The notes: generated by a model not told the origin, from the sequence alone. Shown: positions 1-8,997, counted from the first letter of the stretch. The stretch: 64,000 nt of DNA from Paenibacillus pini JCM 16418 (GCF_000576305.1 NZ_BAVZ01000003.1:310001-374000); one strand, 5' to 3'. Made by a program: numbers and translations.

Positions 1-273
1 TATGTCGAGGTTACCAGCATCTCTAGTCACTTTTGCAAAAACATGCGCAATTTCTTCCTTAGATGTAATGTCAGCAGGTATTATGTAGGTTTGAGCCTTT
101 GTACAGCTGCGAATGAGCTCCGCAGTCTCCTCTAGATCCGCTGATGTACGTGATACAAGAGCAACGTCACATCCTGCTTCCGCAAGCCCAACGGCTATCG
201 CTCTTCCGATCCCTCGGCCCGCTCCTGTCACGATCGCAGTTCTTCCTTGAAGTGAAAATGATGGTAAATACAT
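1..273 (-). CDS. SDR family oxidoreductase (3' part outside window)
   Basis: Partial gene: the start codon (ATG at 273) is inside the window and the frame stays open to base 1, giving the first 91 residues. The N-terminus carries the Rossmann dinucleotide-binding signature of short-chain dehydrogenases, TGAGRGIG at about residues 16-23, followed by the second beta strand ending in SR, a pattern often seen with NADPH preference. A good ribosome binding site (GAGGAG) lies about 6 bases upstream. The catalytic Ser-Tyr-Lys part lies outside the window, so the substrate cannot be inferred. The family assignment is secure and the specific reaction unknown. Confidence 0.85.
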   Translation of the reverse strand, partial: MYLPSFSLQGRTAIVTGAGRGIGRAIAVGLAEAGCDVALVSRTSADLEETAELIRSCTKAQTYIIPADITSKEEIAHVFAKVTRDAGNLDI

Positions 274-327
274 ATGTTTACTCCTCTGCTTTGATTCATG
301 CTATGCAGTAAATATGCTAGCAATCTG

Positions 328-822
328 CTATTGTCTGCTCGTTATGAAATATTGACTGATATTACCGTTCTCCTGAACTATATTCTCTGTGTACTCTCCA
401 AACGTATAACTATCAATAACACGCCGCCAAAAAGCCTGCGCTGCCGTATTCGATCTCACCTGTGTCACTTTCCATCTTCCTTGAAATCGGTCAAATAGTG
501 TATGTGCCGCCCATGTACCCAATCCATTACGGCGATATTTATTCATAATAAAAAATTCAGTCATATAATAATCACCCTCAGAATCCGCTATCAGTCTGTC
601 GACTAATGCAAACCCTGCCGGCTTCGATCCGTGAGTAATGAGATATACATGTTTTCCTAGTCCACTCGTCCAATAATCCTCAATGTCGGGGTATTCAGGA
701 TACAATCCATCTTCATTTACATCAATATCTAAATACCGCGTGAAATCATAAAAATACAGCTGCATTAGTGCATTAATGACATGCTTGCGCTGTGGTGGAA
801 CGAGTTCCAATCGAAAATCCAT
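328..822 (-). CDS. GNAT family N-acetyltransferase
   Basis: A 164-residue protein. I chose the ATG at 822 because AAGGGTGG sits at proper distance; the frame stays open to 897 but has no good site there. The acetyl-CoA pyrophosphate loop is visible as YRRNGLGTWAA at about residues 103-113, after a beta strand (TEFFIMNK), and the C-terminal FWRRVI segment matches the usual motif B end of GNAT folds. The likely role is acetyl transfer from acetyl-CoA to an amine; the acceptor cannot be predicted. It stands alone between the SDR gene, which shares its strand, and divergent xerS. Family assignment is solid, function generic. Confidence 0.8.
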   Translation of the reverse strand: MDFRLELVPPQRKHVINALMQLYFYDFTRYLDIDVNEDGLYPEYPDIEDYWTSGLGKHVYLITHGSKPAGFALVDRLIADSEGDYYMTEFFIMNKYRRNGLGTWAAHTLFDRFQGRWKVTQVRSNTAAQAFWRRVIDSYTFGEYTENIVQENGNISQYFITSRQ

Positions 823-967
823 GTACCACCCTTGGTCCGAAGTTATGCACTGATATCCACTATATAACTTTGTCTTACCTCGGGCAAGGTTATACACTAC
901 TTCTCACTACTAAATGACACAATATGATACTATAATAATAAATCTAATTAACCCTGAGGTGATGCCC

Positions 968-2050
968 ATGAATGTACAAAAGGAAATGGACCGCAAGAAG
1001 CTTGATGACAAAGTGCTGGGCATGCCCTGGTTTGTACAGCAATTTATTGATTATAAATTGCCCGATCTTTCACCGTCTACCTTGCTGGAATATATACGCG
1101 ACTATGAGACATTATTCAATTGGTTACGGGCTGAGGGACTTTCCGAGGCCTCAGATAACCGACAGGTAACGCTCAAAGAACTTGAAATGCTACGCATTGA
1201 GAATATCGTAAGCTACCGTCTCTATCTGACAACCCGCCGCGAAGGTGCCAACTCTAAAATTACGGTGTCGCGTAAAATATCATCTGCCCGTTCGCTCTTT
1301 CATTATTTAAGCCAGATTGCCGAAGATGAAGAATTTTACCCACTACTGAAGCGTAATGTCATGGCCAAAATTGAAATCAAACGAATTCATAAACCCAAAG
1401 ATACAGCGGCAAAGTTAAAAGGGAAAATTCTTGAAGAAGATGAGCTTCTGGAGTTCATTGGTTATATTCTTGAGGGCTATGCTGCGGACGTAGCTAACAA
1501 TAAGCAAGCCTTATATGCTCATGAATTAAATAAGGAACGGGATGCTAGCATCACAAGCCTTATTCTCAATTCCGGGCTTCGCGTATCCGAAGTAGTCAAC
1601 TTGAATTTAGATGACGTCGATGTTGGTAATAAGATGCTTTACGTTTATCGAAAAGGTAATAACGATGAAACGTTCAAAGCCCCGGTCTATTTCCGGGAAC
1701 AAGCGAAGGATGAATTATCGACATATTTACAGCTCAGACAAAGCCGATATAAAGCACCGAAGAAGGAAAAAGGCCTATTTCTTGCGATACCTAATGGACA
1801 ACAGGAAGGTAAACGGATGACGAAACGAGCCATTCAAGCGATGATTATTAAATACGCTACCCGCTTCGGCAAGCCTTACTTAACGGTACATAAGCTGCGA
1901 CATTCTTTTGCCACCGACTATTATTTACAAAATGATATTTATAAAACCAAAGAACAGCTAGGTCATGCTTCTACAGAAACGACTGAAGTTTATGCTCATC
2001 TTACGGACAAAACCATGTCTGATGCGATCGAACGACGTGTCGAATCTTAA
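968..2050 (+). CDS. xerS: Tyrosine recombinase XerS
   Basis: A 360-residue site-specific tyrosine recombinase. Length and order (SAM-like N-terminal core-binding domain at about 15-130, catalytic domain at about 180-355) fit XerS, the single-recombinase chromosome-dimer resolution enzyme known from streptococci and relatives. Catalytic residues are visible: R in SGLRVSEV, the HKLRHSFAT box with H and R, LGHAS, and the nucleophile Tyr in EVYAHL. The ATG at 968 is preceded by GAGGTGA at 7 bases; an earlier in-frame ATG at 914 has no such site. The gene is monocistronic. I did not find a recognisable dif_SL-type site beside it, so its target may lie elsewhere. No integrase-style mobile context is present. 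Confidence 0.85.
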   Translation: MNVQKEMDRKKLDDKVLGMPWFVQQFIDYKLPDLSPSTLLEYIRDYETLFNWLRAEGLSEASDNRQVTLKELEMLRIENIVSYRLYLTTRREGANSKITVSRKISSARSLFHYLSQIAEDEEFYPLLKRNVMAKIEIKRIHKPKDTAAKLKGKILEEDELLEFIGYILEGYAADVANNKQALYAHELNKERDASITSLILNSGLRVSEVVNLNLDDVDVGNKMLYVYRKGNNDETFKAPVYFREQAKDELSTYLQLRQSRYKAPKKEKGLFLAIPNGQQEGKRMTKRAIQAMIIKYATRFGKPYLTVHKLRHSFATDYYLQNDIYKTKEQLGHASTETTEVYAHLTDKTMSDAIERRVES

Positions 2051-2056
2051 ATGGAA

Positions 2057-2088
2057 AAACCCAGTTCCCCTTTACAGGAGACCGGTTT
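2057..2088 (+). terminator. Possible terminator after xerS
   Basis: An imperfect hairpin (AAACC pairing with GGTTT, then GT-TCC with GGAGAC) begins just after the xerS stop and is followed by TTTATTTG. It is weak, but its position between convergent xerS and mobB is right for a terminator. Confidence 0.35.
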
Positions 2089-2108
2089 ATTTGTATTCAT
2101 ACTATTAA

Positions 2109-2684
2109 CTATTCATGTTGTTTATATAATAATTTCAACCAAGTACCCACTTCTTCGATCTGTTCTTTGCTAAATACAGGTATCGCTTCCTTTTGTTCTA
2201 TAGAAAGATGCGCAGAAACATCACGCTTGTCTAACCATGTTACAATGGCTCGGAGCGCTGTTAGCTCCTGAATTAATGGTAGTTGATCCAGCTCACGAAC
2301 CATGACGATTTTCGGGTATGATTCCATTTTAAAACCTTCAATTAAAATGAAATCATAATCTTCAAATCCATTAATTAATTCAGTAAGAGGTGTTTGCCGC
2401 TCAACCATTACTGCTGTTCGACGTGAAGATACCAATGCTACACCCTGTGCACCCGCTGCACGCTGACGGTACGAATCGGTGCCCGGATGATCCACATCGA
2501 AGCTGTGTGCATCATGTTTAATAACCGCGACTCGAAACCCACTGGATGTAAGCCATTCAATTAATGAACAGGTAAGTGTCGTTTTTCCGCTATTTTTATA
2601 CCCAACCACTTGGCATATGACAGGTCCTGCATGTTTACCTTGCTTGGTTCGGAGACCGCTCCCATGTAATGTTGATCTGTCCAT
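2109..2684 (-). CDS. mobB: Molybdopterin-guanine dinucleotide biosynthesis protein B
   Basis: A 191-residue GTP-binding protein of the MobB family, which assists MobA in attaching GMP to molybdopterin to form the bis-MGD cofactor. The Walker A motif GYKNSGKTT is at about residues 28-36, the family HDAHSFDVDHPGTDS segment follows at about 58-72, and the strand-plus-FILIEGFK motif at about 112-119 is typical of MobB. Its ATG overlaps the moeA stop by one base (TAATG), so the two genes are translationally coupled. No mobA is in the window. Cytoplasmic. The assignment rests on strong motif agreement and on the moeA neighbour. Confidence 0.9.
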   Translation of the reverse strand: MDRSTLHGSGLRTKQGKHAGPVICQVVGYKNSGKTTLTCSLIEWLTSSGFRVAVIKHDAHSFDVDHPGTDSYRQRAAGAQGVALVSSRRTAVMVERQTPLTELINGFEDYDFILIEGFKMESYPKIVMVRELDQLPLIQELTALRAIVTWLDKRDVSAHLSIEQKEAIPVFSKEQIEEVGTWLKLLYKQHE

Positions 2685-3952
2685 TAAACATTCTCTTTCA
2701 GCAGGACAATCTTCACCTTGGTTCCCGCTGGTGTCGTTTGTTTAGCTGGTGGGATTACGATTAGACACTCACTATCTTTAATCGTGACCATCACACTGGA
2801 TTCATCAATCGCGGCTGGAACTGCATAAACCAAGCCTTCACGAACTTCAATCCGTCCACGTACATAACGGGTAAAACCATTTACCTTCGTATAATCCTGG
2901 TCTAATATTGCCGTCCACTCTTTGAGATAAGGCTCAGGACTTTCCATCATGCCTTGTATCGATGGACGAACAAAAAGTTCAAAACCTACGAAACATGCTC
3001 CCGGATTTCCAGATAAGGCGAACAATAACTTGCCATTCTTAACAGCTGCAGTGGTTACGCTACCCGGACGCATTGCAATTTTATTATATAGCATATCTAC
3101 ATTCTCACTACGAACAAGATCGCCCATAATATCATAATCACCCACCGATACTCCGCCACTTGTTACGACAGCATCATATTCTTCAAGTGCTTTCTCGACC
3201 TTAATCCTTGCAAGCTCAAGATCATCCATGACAGCTTCAAGGATGAAAGGCTCTCCGCCTGCCTTGATTACCTGAGACGCCACCATATACGTATTACTGT
3301 TACGGATTTTACCCGGTTCAAGGGGTGCATCAATCGCTAATAGCTCAGAGCCTGTAGAGAAAATAGCAATTCGTGGTTTAGCATATACCTTCACCTGATG
3401 AACTCCAAATGTCGCCAGAACTGATATTTCACCCGCATCGATACGTGAACCTTTACGAAGAATGGAGTCACCCTCCTGCAATTCTAGACCAATCGGAGTC
3501 ACATTTTTCCCGTCCTCAATCGGCCGTTTTAAACCAACTAGATCTTTTCCTCCCTCGCTTCGTACTTCTACGACTTCGAGCATCACCACGGCGTCTGCCC
3601 CATCAGGCACTGCTGCACCCGTCATAATTCGAGCCGCCGTTCCCGAAATAATTGATTTGTGAGAAACACTACCGCAAGGAACCTCATCTATAACCTCAAG
3701 CCATACCATATGGCTTGAACTACAGTCTACAGTATCTGCTGACTTCACTGCATAACCATCCATACCTGAACGGCGGAACCGAGGAAAAGGATGCGGAGCA
3801 CTCACATCTTCAGCTAGATAACGTCCATGACTATCTTGAAGTTTTATCAATTCTATCGTACCTGGTTTTATATAGTTAGCTATTAGTCGCTGCGCATCGG
3901 CAACCTGTAGCGCTTTACGATGAAATTTATGATGTTGATCTGAAGCATTCAT
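2684..3952 (-). CDS. moeA: Molybdopterin molybdenumtransferase MoeA
   Basis: A 422-residue protein that inserts molybdate into adenylylated molybdopterin. Family landmarks are all visible: PFPRFRRSGMDGYAV at about residues 51-65, IMTGAAVPDGADAVV near 105-119, the MoCF-fold SGGVSVGDYD near 262-271 and SGNPGACFVGFE near 308-319. The ATG at 3952 has GGGAAGGTG at suitable spacing; a GTG at 3976 is also in frame but lies inside that ribosome-binding region. It forms a two-gene operon with mobB, implying molybdenum enzymes in this organism. A MoeB-like adenylyltransferase is encoded 44 kb away at 47.3-48.4 kb. Confidence 0.93.
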   Translation of the reverse strand: MNASDQHHKFHRKALQVADAQRLIANYIKPGTIELIKLQDSHGRYLAEDVSAPHPFPRFRRSGMDGYAVKSADTVDCSSSHMVWLEVIDEVPCGSVSHKSIISGTAARIMTGAAVPDGADAVVMLEVVEVRSEGGKDLVGLKRPIEDGKNVTPIGLELQEGDSILRKGSRIDAGEISVLATFGVHQVKVYAKPRIAIFSTGSELLAIDAPLEPGKIRNSNTYMVASQVIKAGGEPFILEAVMDDLELARIKVEKALEEYDAVVTSGGVSVGDYDIMGDLVRSENVDMLYNKIAMRPGSVTTAAVKNGKLLFALSGNPGACFVGFELFVRPSIQGMMESPEPYLKEWTAILDQDYTKVNGFTRYVRGRIEVREGLVYAVPAAIDESSVMVTIKDSECLIVIPPAKQTTPAGTKVKIVLLKENV

Positions 3953-4062
3953 GATGATACACCTTCCCTTAATCACTTGATGGCACCCATATACCCTATT
4001 AGTTATAGCGTTAAAACCTTATGATAGCAAGCCTAAGCCCCCTGCTAGCAAGGCCGTAAGCA

Positions 4063-4096
4063 CAAATAAAACGCACGAGCATATCCGCTCGTGCGT
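4063..4096 (-). terminator. Rho-independent terminator of the psp-like cluster
   Basis: A perfect 10-bp stem (ACGCACGAGC / GCTCGTGCGT, 4071-4096) with a 6-base loop is followed on the minus strand by TTTTATTTG. It lies about 20 bases past the reconstructed stop of the DUF4247 gene at 4119, which supports that longer reading frame as the real gene end. Confidence 0.85.
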
Positions 4097-4118
4097 CGAG
4101 ATCATAGCGATAAGCTTG

Positions 4119-4882
4119 TTATCGCCTAGATCTTCTTGTTATTTTACCCGAACCTACACGGCTCTTAGGCTTCGTATAGGACCTTTTCGGAGAATCAAAG
4201 ATTCCCCCCGACCCTTTGTTTCTAGAGATACTGCCTTTACTCTTATTCGTGCTGTCTGAGTTACGGTTAAAGATGCTGCCACCCGATCCCACGCTATCGC
4301 TGCTTTTACCACGGCGGGTTAAGGAACCCTTGCGATCAACAGTTAACGGTGGTGCGATTTTCTTATCAGTTGCAGTTGGTTGTTTATAGGTTCCTTGCTT
4401 AGCTGATAGACATCCCGGCTCGAATAACCACGATATTTACCTACGCCACCACCTAAAGAATCAAACAAATGACCGATAATGGTTGCTGTGATATATCCTT
4501 TGAGAAAACTGGAATCATAATTTCGTTGAACATATTCTTGTGAATCAATTTCAATCAATGTATCGGTAGGTTTAGCCTGATCCTTCTGCAGATGGTACCA
4601 TTCTTTGCTATAAACCAGAAACATCCGCTCATTATCCACTTTGGATATTTGATCAGGTGTATTTGCATTCTCCAGCTCCTGAGCAACTTCAGGGACTGTT
4701 TTGTTTGCCGCACGGTACACATAAGAAGTGGCATTACCATCACGATTCACCGATTCCAGTGGGTACGTATCTTTGATGTTCGGTGCTCCGCATCCGCTCA
4801 GCAGCGACACTAGTAAGCTAAGTATCAATACTATTTTTATGCTGAGCAGGGAATTAACCTTCAGTCCCTTCATACGATTCAC
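4119..4882 (-). pseudogene. DUF4247 lipoprotein, frameshifted by one missing base
   Basis: The uninterrupted frame (4343-4882, 179 residues) starts with a lipoprotein signal (LSGC at about residues 28-31) and follows the DUF4247 pattern (SREVYRA-like, KEWYHLQKD, GYITATIIGHLF). Near 4391-4400 the frame leaves the expected path. The other frame continues as YKQPTATDKKIAPPLT and a Ser/Gly/Arg/Lys-rich tail to a stop at 4119, right before a strong terminator. Total length is 764 bases, one short of a whole number of codons; restoring an A in AAGGAACC would join the parts into about 254 residues. So the gene is either a genuine -1 mutant or carries a sequencing deletion, the latter favoured by three like cases here. 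Function unknown; last gene of the PspA cluster, three bases after DUF4178. Confidence 0.75.
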
Positions 4883-4884
4883 TC

Positions 4885-5391
4885 CTAATTGGCCCGGATG
4901 ACTTTCACATCGGCAGGAATTACTTTTTCGCCCTCATATAACATAAAGCGTCCGTTCTGCCATTCAATGCGTACTAATCTATAATCATCGGACTGATATT
5001 GCCATACATGCTGTTCTCCACCCTGTGTAAAAGGAGTCTTCCCTTGAATCAGCACCAACCCTTCATACTCTTCTTCCATATAAAAAGTTCGGTCATCTAG
5101 TTCAAGTTCTGTCGGTACCTCACTGGGGTCATCCAGTCGCCCGTCAAGCGGTGAATACAGACTGTATTGCACTGTTTCACGCTCTTCAATATGCAGATAT
5201 GCAATCGTATTGCCATCTTGCAAAGTCAGTACTACTGCGTTGCGCCCCCTGTTATGCACTCTACCCACCACTTGATAGGTGACTAATGATACTTCACATA
5301 TATCATCAGGCATCAAATCAAGCATACTTTTCTCAACTTTCGGTGATTCTGGCTTCGCAAATAAATTCCCGATTCGTTTAAAAACACTCAT
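4885..5391 (-). CDS. DUF4178 domain-containing protein
   Basis: A 168-residue soluble protein recognised as DUF4178 by its pattern: an N-terminal DIC-V--VTYQVVGR strand pair, LEL-DRTFYMEEEYEG near the middle, and a C-terminal EWQNGRFMLYEG segment. No signal peptide or membrane segment. It sits between the DUF350 membrane protein and the DUF4247 lipoprotein (gap of two bases), so the three are surely co-transcribed. DUF4178 proteins recur beside PspA, DUF350 and polyamine-related genes, which suggests a membrane-homeostasis role; that is inference and no biochemical function is known to me. Confidence 0.8.
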   Translation of the reverse strand: MSVFKRIGNLFAKPESPKVEKSMLDLMPDDICEVSLVTYQVVGRVHNRGRNAVVLTLQDGNTIAYLHIEERETVQYSLYSPLDGRLDDPSEVPTELELDDRTFYMEEEYEGLVLIQGKTPFTQGGEQHVWQYQSDDYRLVRIEWQNGRFMLYEGEKVIPADVKVIRAN

Positions 5392-5445
5392 GTTATCAGA
5401 CTCCTCGTGTTATAGCTATCATCCTGTGTCTATCCTATATGGTTC

Positions 5446-5850
5446 TTATAAACAGGCCGTAATAACCAATGCTCCAACAATATGCAATGTTCCTGCGAAT
5501 AAGCCGTATCCAACTTTGCCCTGCTGTGTGCCTGCATCCAGATCTAGCTTGGCCCAGACTCTAAGCAAAATACGTACGAGTGCTTCGAGAATCAGCAGAA
5601 TGAGGAAGGAAACGATAGATACGACTAACGCTTCAATAAGTTTATTGGATGTGCCAATCGATACAGAGAGAATATACCCTTGAGCGAGCAGTTTGAGAAC
5701 CAGTCTCGTCGTAACAGCCATGTTCCCTGCCTTGACCTCTTCGAAATCCTTGTATTTTGTAAATAATGAATCCACGAACATGAGAATCGTAAGCAGTACT
5801 GCTCCCGCTCCCGTCCATACAAGTATGCCTATCAAAATATTTAAATCCAT
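5446..5850 (-). CDS. DUF350 (YjfL-like) membrane protein
   Basis: A 134-residue integral membrane protein with four hydrophobic segments (about residues 4-26, 46-64, 68-93 and 111-133), one DUF350 unit as in E. coli YjfL. GGAGGG lies about 7 bases before the ATG. It follows pspA after 164 bases that hold a hairpin and T-run, so it may be expressed below pspA or from its own promoter. DUF350 partners in known yjf and psp-type clusters place it in envelope-stress biology; its biochemical role is undetermined. Confidence 0.8.
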   Translation of the reverse strand: MDLNILIGILVWTGAGAVLLTILMFVDSLFTKYKDFEEVKAGNMAVTTRLVLKLLAQGYILSVSIGTSNKLIEALVVSIVSFLILLILEALVRILLRVWAKLDLDAGTQQGKVGYGLFAGTLHIVGALVITACL

Positions 5851-5929
5851 GAACAGCCCTCCTTATAAAGTAAATAACCATTTACAATTTGTAAATTCCA
5901 CCATCTCCAGCACGATACTTTATACATAA

Positions 5930-5969
5930 TAAAAGCGAAGGAGAAAAATGACAAGATGTCCCCTTCGCT
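5930..5969 (-). terminator. Hairpin plus T-run between pspA and the DUF350 gene
   Basis: An 8-bp stem AGCGAAGG / CCTTCGCT with a roughly 20-base loop, followed on the minus strand by TTTATTATG. It can end or attenuate pspA transcripts so that the three downstream genes receive only read-through. Confidence 0.6.
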
Positions 5970-6014
5970 GCTAAAGAAAGATATGCTGTTGTTTCGAAGC
6001 GATGGTAATACCGC

Positions 6015-6683
6015 TTATTTATTCTCGTATTGTTTCATTAATGCGGCAAGCTCATCATCAACTTGTTTGTCCTTGCCCAATTGTTCAAATTCATCGTCTA
6101 GAGATTTGCCTTTGGAGGACATTTCATTACTAGCTTCCGCTTGAGCCTCCATTTGTAACATCTTCTCTTCCATTCTCTTCATGCCGCCTGTAGCGGAGTC
6201 GGAGTTAAACCCGTTCATTGCTTTATTAATTTCGGTTTGCGCTTTCGCTGCATTAAAGCGAGCTACCAGCGTTTCACGTTTGTTCTTCATTTCTGTAAGC
6301 TGTTTACGCATTTCATCTAGCTTACTTCGCAGGTTGTCTGCGGATGCTTTATTCTGATCATAGCTCGACTTGTATTCCGTCATTTTCTGTTCAGCAGCTT
6401 TCTTCTCTTCTAGAGCGCGACGTGCGAGCTCTACATTCTGGGCTTGAGCAGCCGTATGAGCTTGCTGGGTACGTTTCTCTACAAGTGCCTGCTGTTCTTC
6501 GTATAACTGTTTGAATTTCTTCTCAATTGCAATCTGAGCAGCTACCGCTTTCTCAGCATCCTCCAAATCCTCGGACATATCACGGATATATTGGTCTGTC
6601 ATTTTCACCGGATCTTCTGCTTTGTCAATAATAGAGTTAATGTTAGACATTGTTAAGTCACGTAATCTCTTGAAAATAGCCAT
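6015..6683 (-). CDS. pspA: PspA/IM30 family protein
   Basis: A 222-residue, almost entirely alpha-helical protein of the phage-shock-protein A / LiaH / Vipp1 family. It shows the N-terminal amphipathic helix (MAIFKRLRDLTMSNI), then long coiled coils rich in Gln, Glu, Lys and Ala up to about residue 185, and a short acidic tail. The ATG at 6683 has GGGAGG upstream; a TTG at 6701 would overlap it. PspA binds stressed membrane and forms ESCRT-III-like rods. It heads a cluster with DUF350, DUF4178 and DUF4247 genes. No PspF- or LiaRS-type regulator is adjacent. Confidence 0.9.
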   Translation of the reverse strand: MAIFKRLRDLTMSNINSIIDKAEDPVKMTDQYIRDMSEDLEDAEKAVAAQIAIEKKFKQLYEEQQALVEKRTQQAHTAAQAQNVELARRALEEKKAAEQKMTEYKSSYDQNKASADNLRSKLDEMRKQLTEMKNKRETLVARFNAAKAQTEINKAMNGFNSDSATGGMKRMEEKMLQMEAQAEASNEMSSKGKSLDDEFEQLGKDKQVDDELAALMKQYENK

Positions 6684-6894
6684 GGTTTGTTTTCCTCCCA
6701 AAATTGTAATTGATCTTTATCAAAAATGATCCAATTGATACAGTAATACGCATTTCGAGTCGACTCGTTTCACAATTTATGCAAAATATTAAGCCAGTCT
6801 TTTTATACCCAAAACCAAACATATATTTACCAATAATATCATATCCACCCTATACCTATGGAATCACACTTATGCCATAACAATTTGATGGGAC

Positions 6895-6933
6895 AAAAAA
6901 ACGTATGAACCACAGTATACCATGGTCCATACG
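6895..6933 (-). terminator. Terminator of the old yellow enzyme gene
   Basis: An 11-bp stem with one mismatch (CGTATGAACCA / TGGTCCATACG on the plus strand, 6902-6933) followed on the minus strand by seven T. It lies 11 bases beyond the stop at 6945. Confidence 0.85.
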
Positions 6934-6944
6934 CTTATTATCAT

Positions 6945-7967
6945 TTAAAAACCACGCTCATACTGCGTAGGCACGGTTACATCCCCACTTAATGCCTTAG
7001 AAGCGTGCAAAGCCCAGTATGGATCTCTTAGCATTCCTCGTCCTACTGCTACTAGGTCTGCCTTCCCTTCCGTTATGACGCTCTGCGCTACTTCATAAGA
7101 CTCTAGGAGACCTACGGCAATCACAGGTACATTTAATTCGGCCTTGATATGTTCAGCTAAGTCCACTTGATATCCTGGTACAGCTTTAGGTCCGCCATTG
7201 GAACCAACATGTCCTTCTCCACCAGAAGAAATATGGAATATGTCCACACCCGCATCCTGATAACGACGGCAGAGGTCAGATGCGTAATTCACATCATAAC
7301 CACCTTCGACATATTCCTTCGCAGAGACCCTCATTAGAATAGGCATATCCGCTGGTATAACTTCTTTGATAGCTCGAATGATCTGTACTCCGAACAAAGA
7401 CAAATCTTTGCCGTATTCATCTTCACGTTGATTGGTGAGCGGTGAATGAAACTGATGTATGAGATAGCCATGAGCACCGTGGATTTCGATCGTATCGAAT
7501 CCAGCCTCTACAGCTCGGCGTGCTGCTTCTTTATGCGCCTGCACCATATCCTGAACTTCGTCATGAGTCAGTGCATGGGGAACCTTATATTTCTCGTCGA
7601 ATCGAATCGCGGATGGAGCGACTGGTGGATTAGCATCCTGCGCTTTACGTCCGGCATGACCGAGTTGAATTCCTATTTTAGAGCCATACGAATGGACTTG
7701 ATCCACTATTTTACGATAAGCAGGAATTTGTTTATCATCCCAGATCCCCGTATCTTGATTAGTAATACGCCCATCAGGATGAACACCTGTCATCTCTACA
7801 ATGATGAGTCCAGTTCCTCCAACCGCACGGCTTATATAATGCACATCATGCCAAGCGTTAGGGATACCATCTTCAGCTACAACAGAATATTGGCACATTG
7901 GCGGCATAACAATGCGGTTCATAAGCTTAAGTCCTTTTAATGCAAAGGGAGTAAATAAATTCGTCAT
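6945..7967 (-). CDS. namA: NADPH dehydrogenase / old yellow enzyme (YqjM-NamA type)
   Basis: A 340-residue FMN-dependent TIM-barrel ene-reductase. Diagnostic YqjM-class features: NRIVMPPMCQYS near the N-terminus with the flavin-tuning Cys, IQLGHAGRKA at about 100-109, the EIHGAHGYLIHQFHSPLTNQR box near 165, and the C-terminal VGRGMLRDPYWAL. These enzymes reduce activated alkenes, quinones and nitro compounds with NADPH. The ATG at 7967 has AAAGGAG about 11 bases upstream; ATG and GTG-like alternatives lie on or too near that site. The gene is monocistronic with its own terminator. Upstream, near 8021-8037, an inverted repeat could bind a redox-sensing repressor, but I could not assign one. 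Confidence 0.88.
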   Translation of the reverse strand: MTNLFTPFALKGLKLMNRIVMPPMCQYSVVAEDGIPNAWHDVHYISRAVGGTGLIIVEMTGVHPDGRITNQDTGIWDDKQIPAYRKIVDQVHSYGSKIGIQLGHAGRKAQDANPPVAPSAIRFDEKYKVPHALTHDEVQDMVQAHKEAARRAVEAGFDTIEIHGAHGYLIHQFHSPLTNQREDEYGKDLSLFGVQIIRAIKEVIPADMPILMRVSAKEYVEGGYDVNYASDLCRRYQDAGVDIFHISSGGEGHVGSNGGPKAVPGYQVDLAEHIKAELNVPVIAVGLLESYEVAQSVITEGKADLVAVGRGMLRDPYWALHASKALSGDVTVPTQYERGF

Positions 7968-8145
7968 TCGTTTCATTTCTCCTTTCATTTCTATCTGTAT
8001 AATATACTCTTATCCAAACTGTACTCATTTAGTATACACTTTTCAGTAGTAAAAGAAAAATACATTCATAATTAATAAATTTTTATAAATTGAAGGGATT
8101 TCGGGTATAGCTATGAACATTGGAGAAAAGGAGGGAACGATAACA

Positions 8146-8997
8146 ATGGCTCGATTTTGCTGGAAGTTGACCCTTCTGCTTCTCGCTTTTTCCTTGTTCA
8201 TGCCACAAGTTCTGTTTAACCGTGTCGAGGCAAACCATTTACAATTAGTTGAACCAGAAATTGATCAGAAATTCTCGGTTCCTGTTCATAAGAATGACCA
8301 AACAGACCAAAGATCTTCCAAGAAGCTTAGAGAAAAGCAGATCGTTAGTCTTGGACAATTAAACCGAAAGTATCCTGAAACCTTCATCATTCACGGACCA
8401 AGGCTGATGCAGGTTGCCCTTACTTTTGACGATGTACCTGATCCGAGGTTTACACCACAAATTCTAGATGTGCTGGCGAACGAGAAGGTGAAAGCTACAT
8501 TTTTTGTGATCGGGAGCAGGGCACAACAACATCCACGTATGGTGTCGAGGATCGCAAGAGAAGGCCACATCATTGGCAACCATTCGTATAATCATCCACA
8601 GTTTCATAAAGTTCCGCTATCCGCTTATCAGCAGCAAATCAACCGAACCGAACAGATTATTGATGGAATTATTGGTTATAAACCTGCGCTTATTAGACCT
8701 CCATATGGCGACATTACGGAGCCACAGCTGCGGTGGGCTAAACAAACAGGGTATACCGTTGTGAATTGGAATGTGGATTCCTTAGATTGGAAAGGACTCA
8801 ATAAGGAAGCCGTTAAGAAAAATATAATGAATACAGCGGGACAAGGCTCCATTATTCTGCAGCATGGCGGTGGCGGCACTGGATCTGATTTGAGTGGAAC
8901 AATTGCTGCACTTCCAGATATCATTCGACAGCTTAAGAAAAAGGGATATACCTTCGTTACCCTTCCAGAAATGCTGAATATAAAAAAGAACAAGTAA
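8146..8997 (+). CDS. Secreted polysaccharide deacetylase (NodB domain)
   Basis: A 283-residue exported protein. A signal peptide or N-anchor covers about residues 1-29 (hydrophobic LTLLLLAFSLFMP, then VEA). The NodB metal-dependent deacetylase motifs are in order: ALTFDDVPDP, the zinc-binding HSYNHP, RPPYGD, the NWNVDSLDWKG strand and ILQHGGG near the end. It should deacetylate N-acetylglucosamine-type sugars in the wall or an exopolysaccharide. AAGGAGG precedes the ATG at 8146; the in-frame ATG at 8113 has a poor site. It converges with the 3D-domain protein gene and shares an intergenic hairpin with it. Confidence 0.88.
   Translation: MARFCWKLTLLLLAFSLFMPQVLFNRVEANHLQLVEPEIDQKFSVPVHKNDQTDQRSSKKLREKQIVSLGQLNRKYPETFIIHGPRLMQVALTFDDVPDPRFTPQILDVLANEKVKATFFVIGSRAQQHPRMVSRIAREGHIIGNHSYNHPQFHKVPLSAYQQQINRTEQIIDGIIGYKPALIRPPYGDITEPQLRWAKQTGYTVVNWNVDSLDWKGLNKEAVKKNIMNTAGQGSIILQHGGGGTGSDLSGTIAALPDIIRQLKKKGYTFVTLPEMLNIKKNK

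Noticed and set aside
838..967. dif_SL-type recombination site next to xerS
   Set aside because: No 31-base site with two imperfect inverted arms around a spacer could be recognised on either side of the gene.
5279..5683. Plus-strand frame of 134 codons across the DUF4178 and DUF350 genes
   Set aside because: Antisense to two supported genes and without a ribosome binding site.
7446..7940. Plus-strand frame of 164 codons opposite the old yellow enzyme gene
   Set aside because: Antisense shadow of a conserved enzyme; composition and start context are not gene-like.
8021..8037. YodB/HypR-like operator before the old yellow enzyme gene
   Set aside because: GTACTCATTTAGTATAC is an imperfect inverted repeat, but the half-sites differ and no regulator gene is adjacent, so it was not listed as a site.
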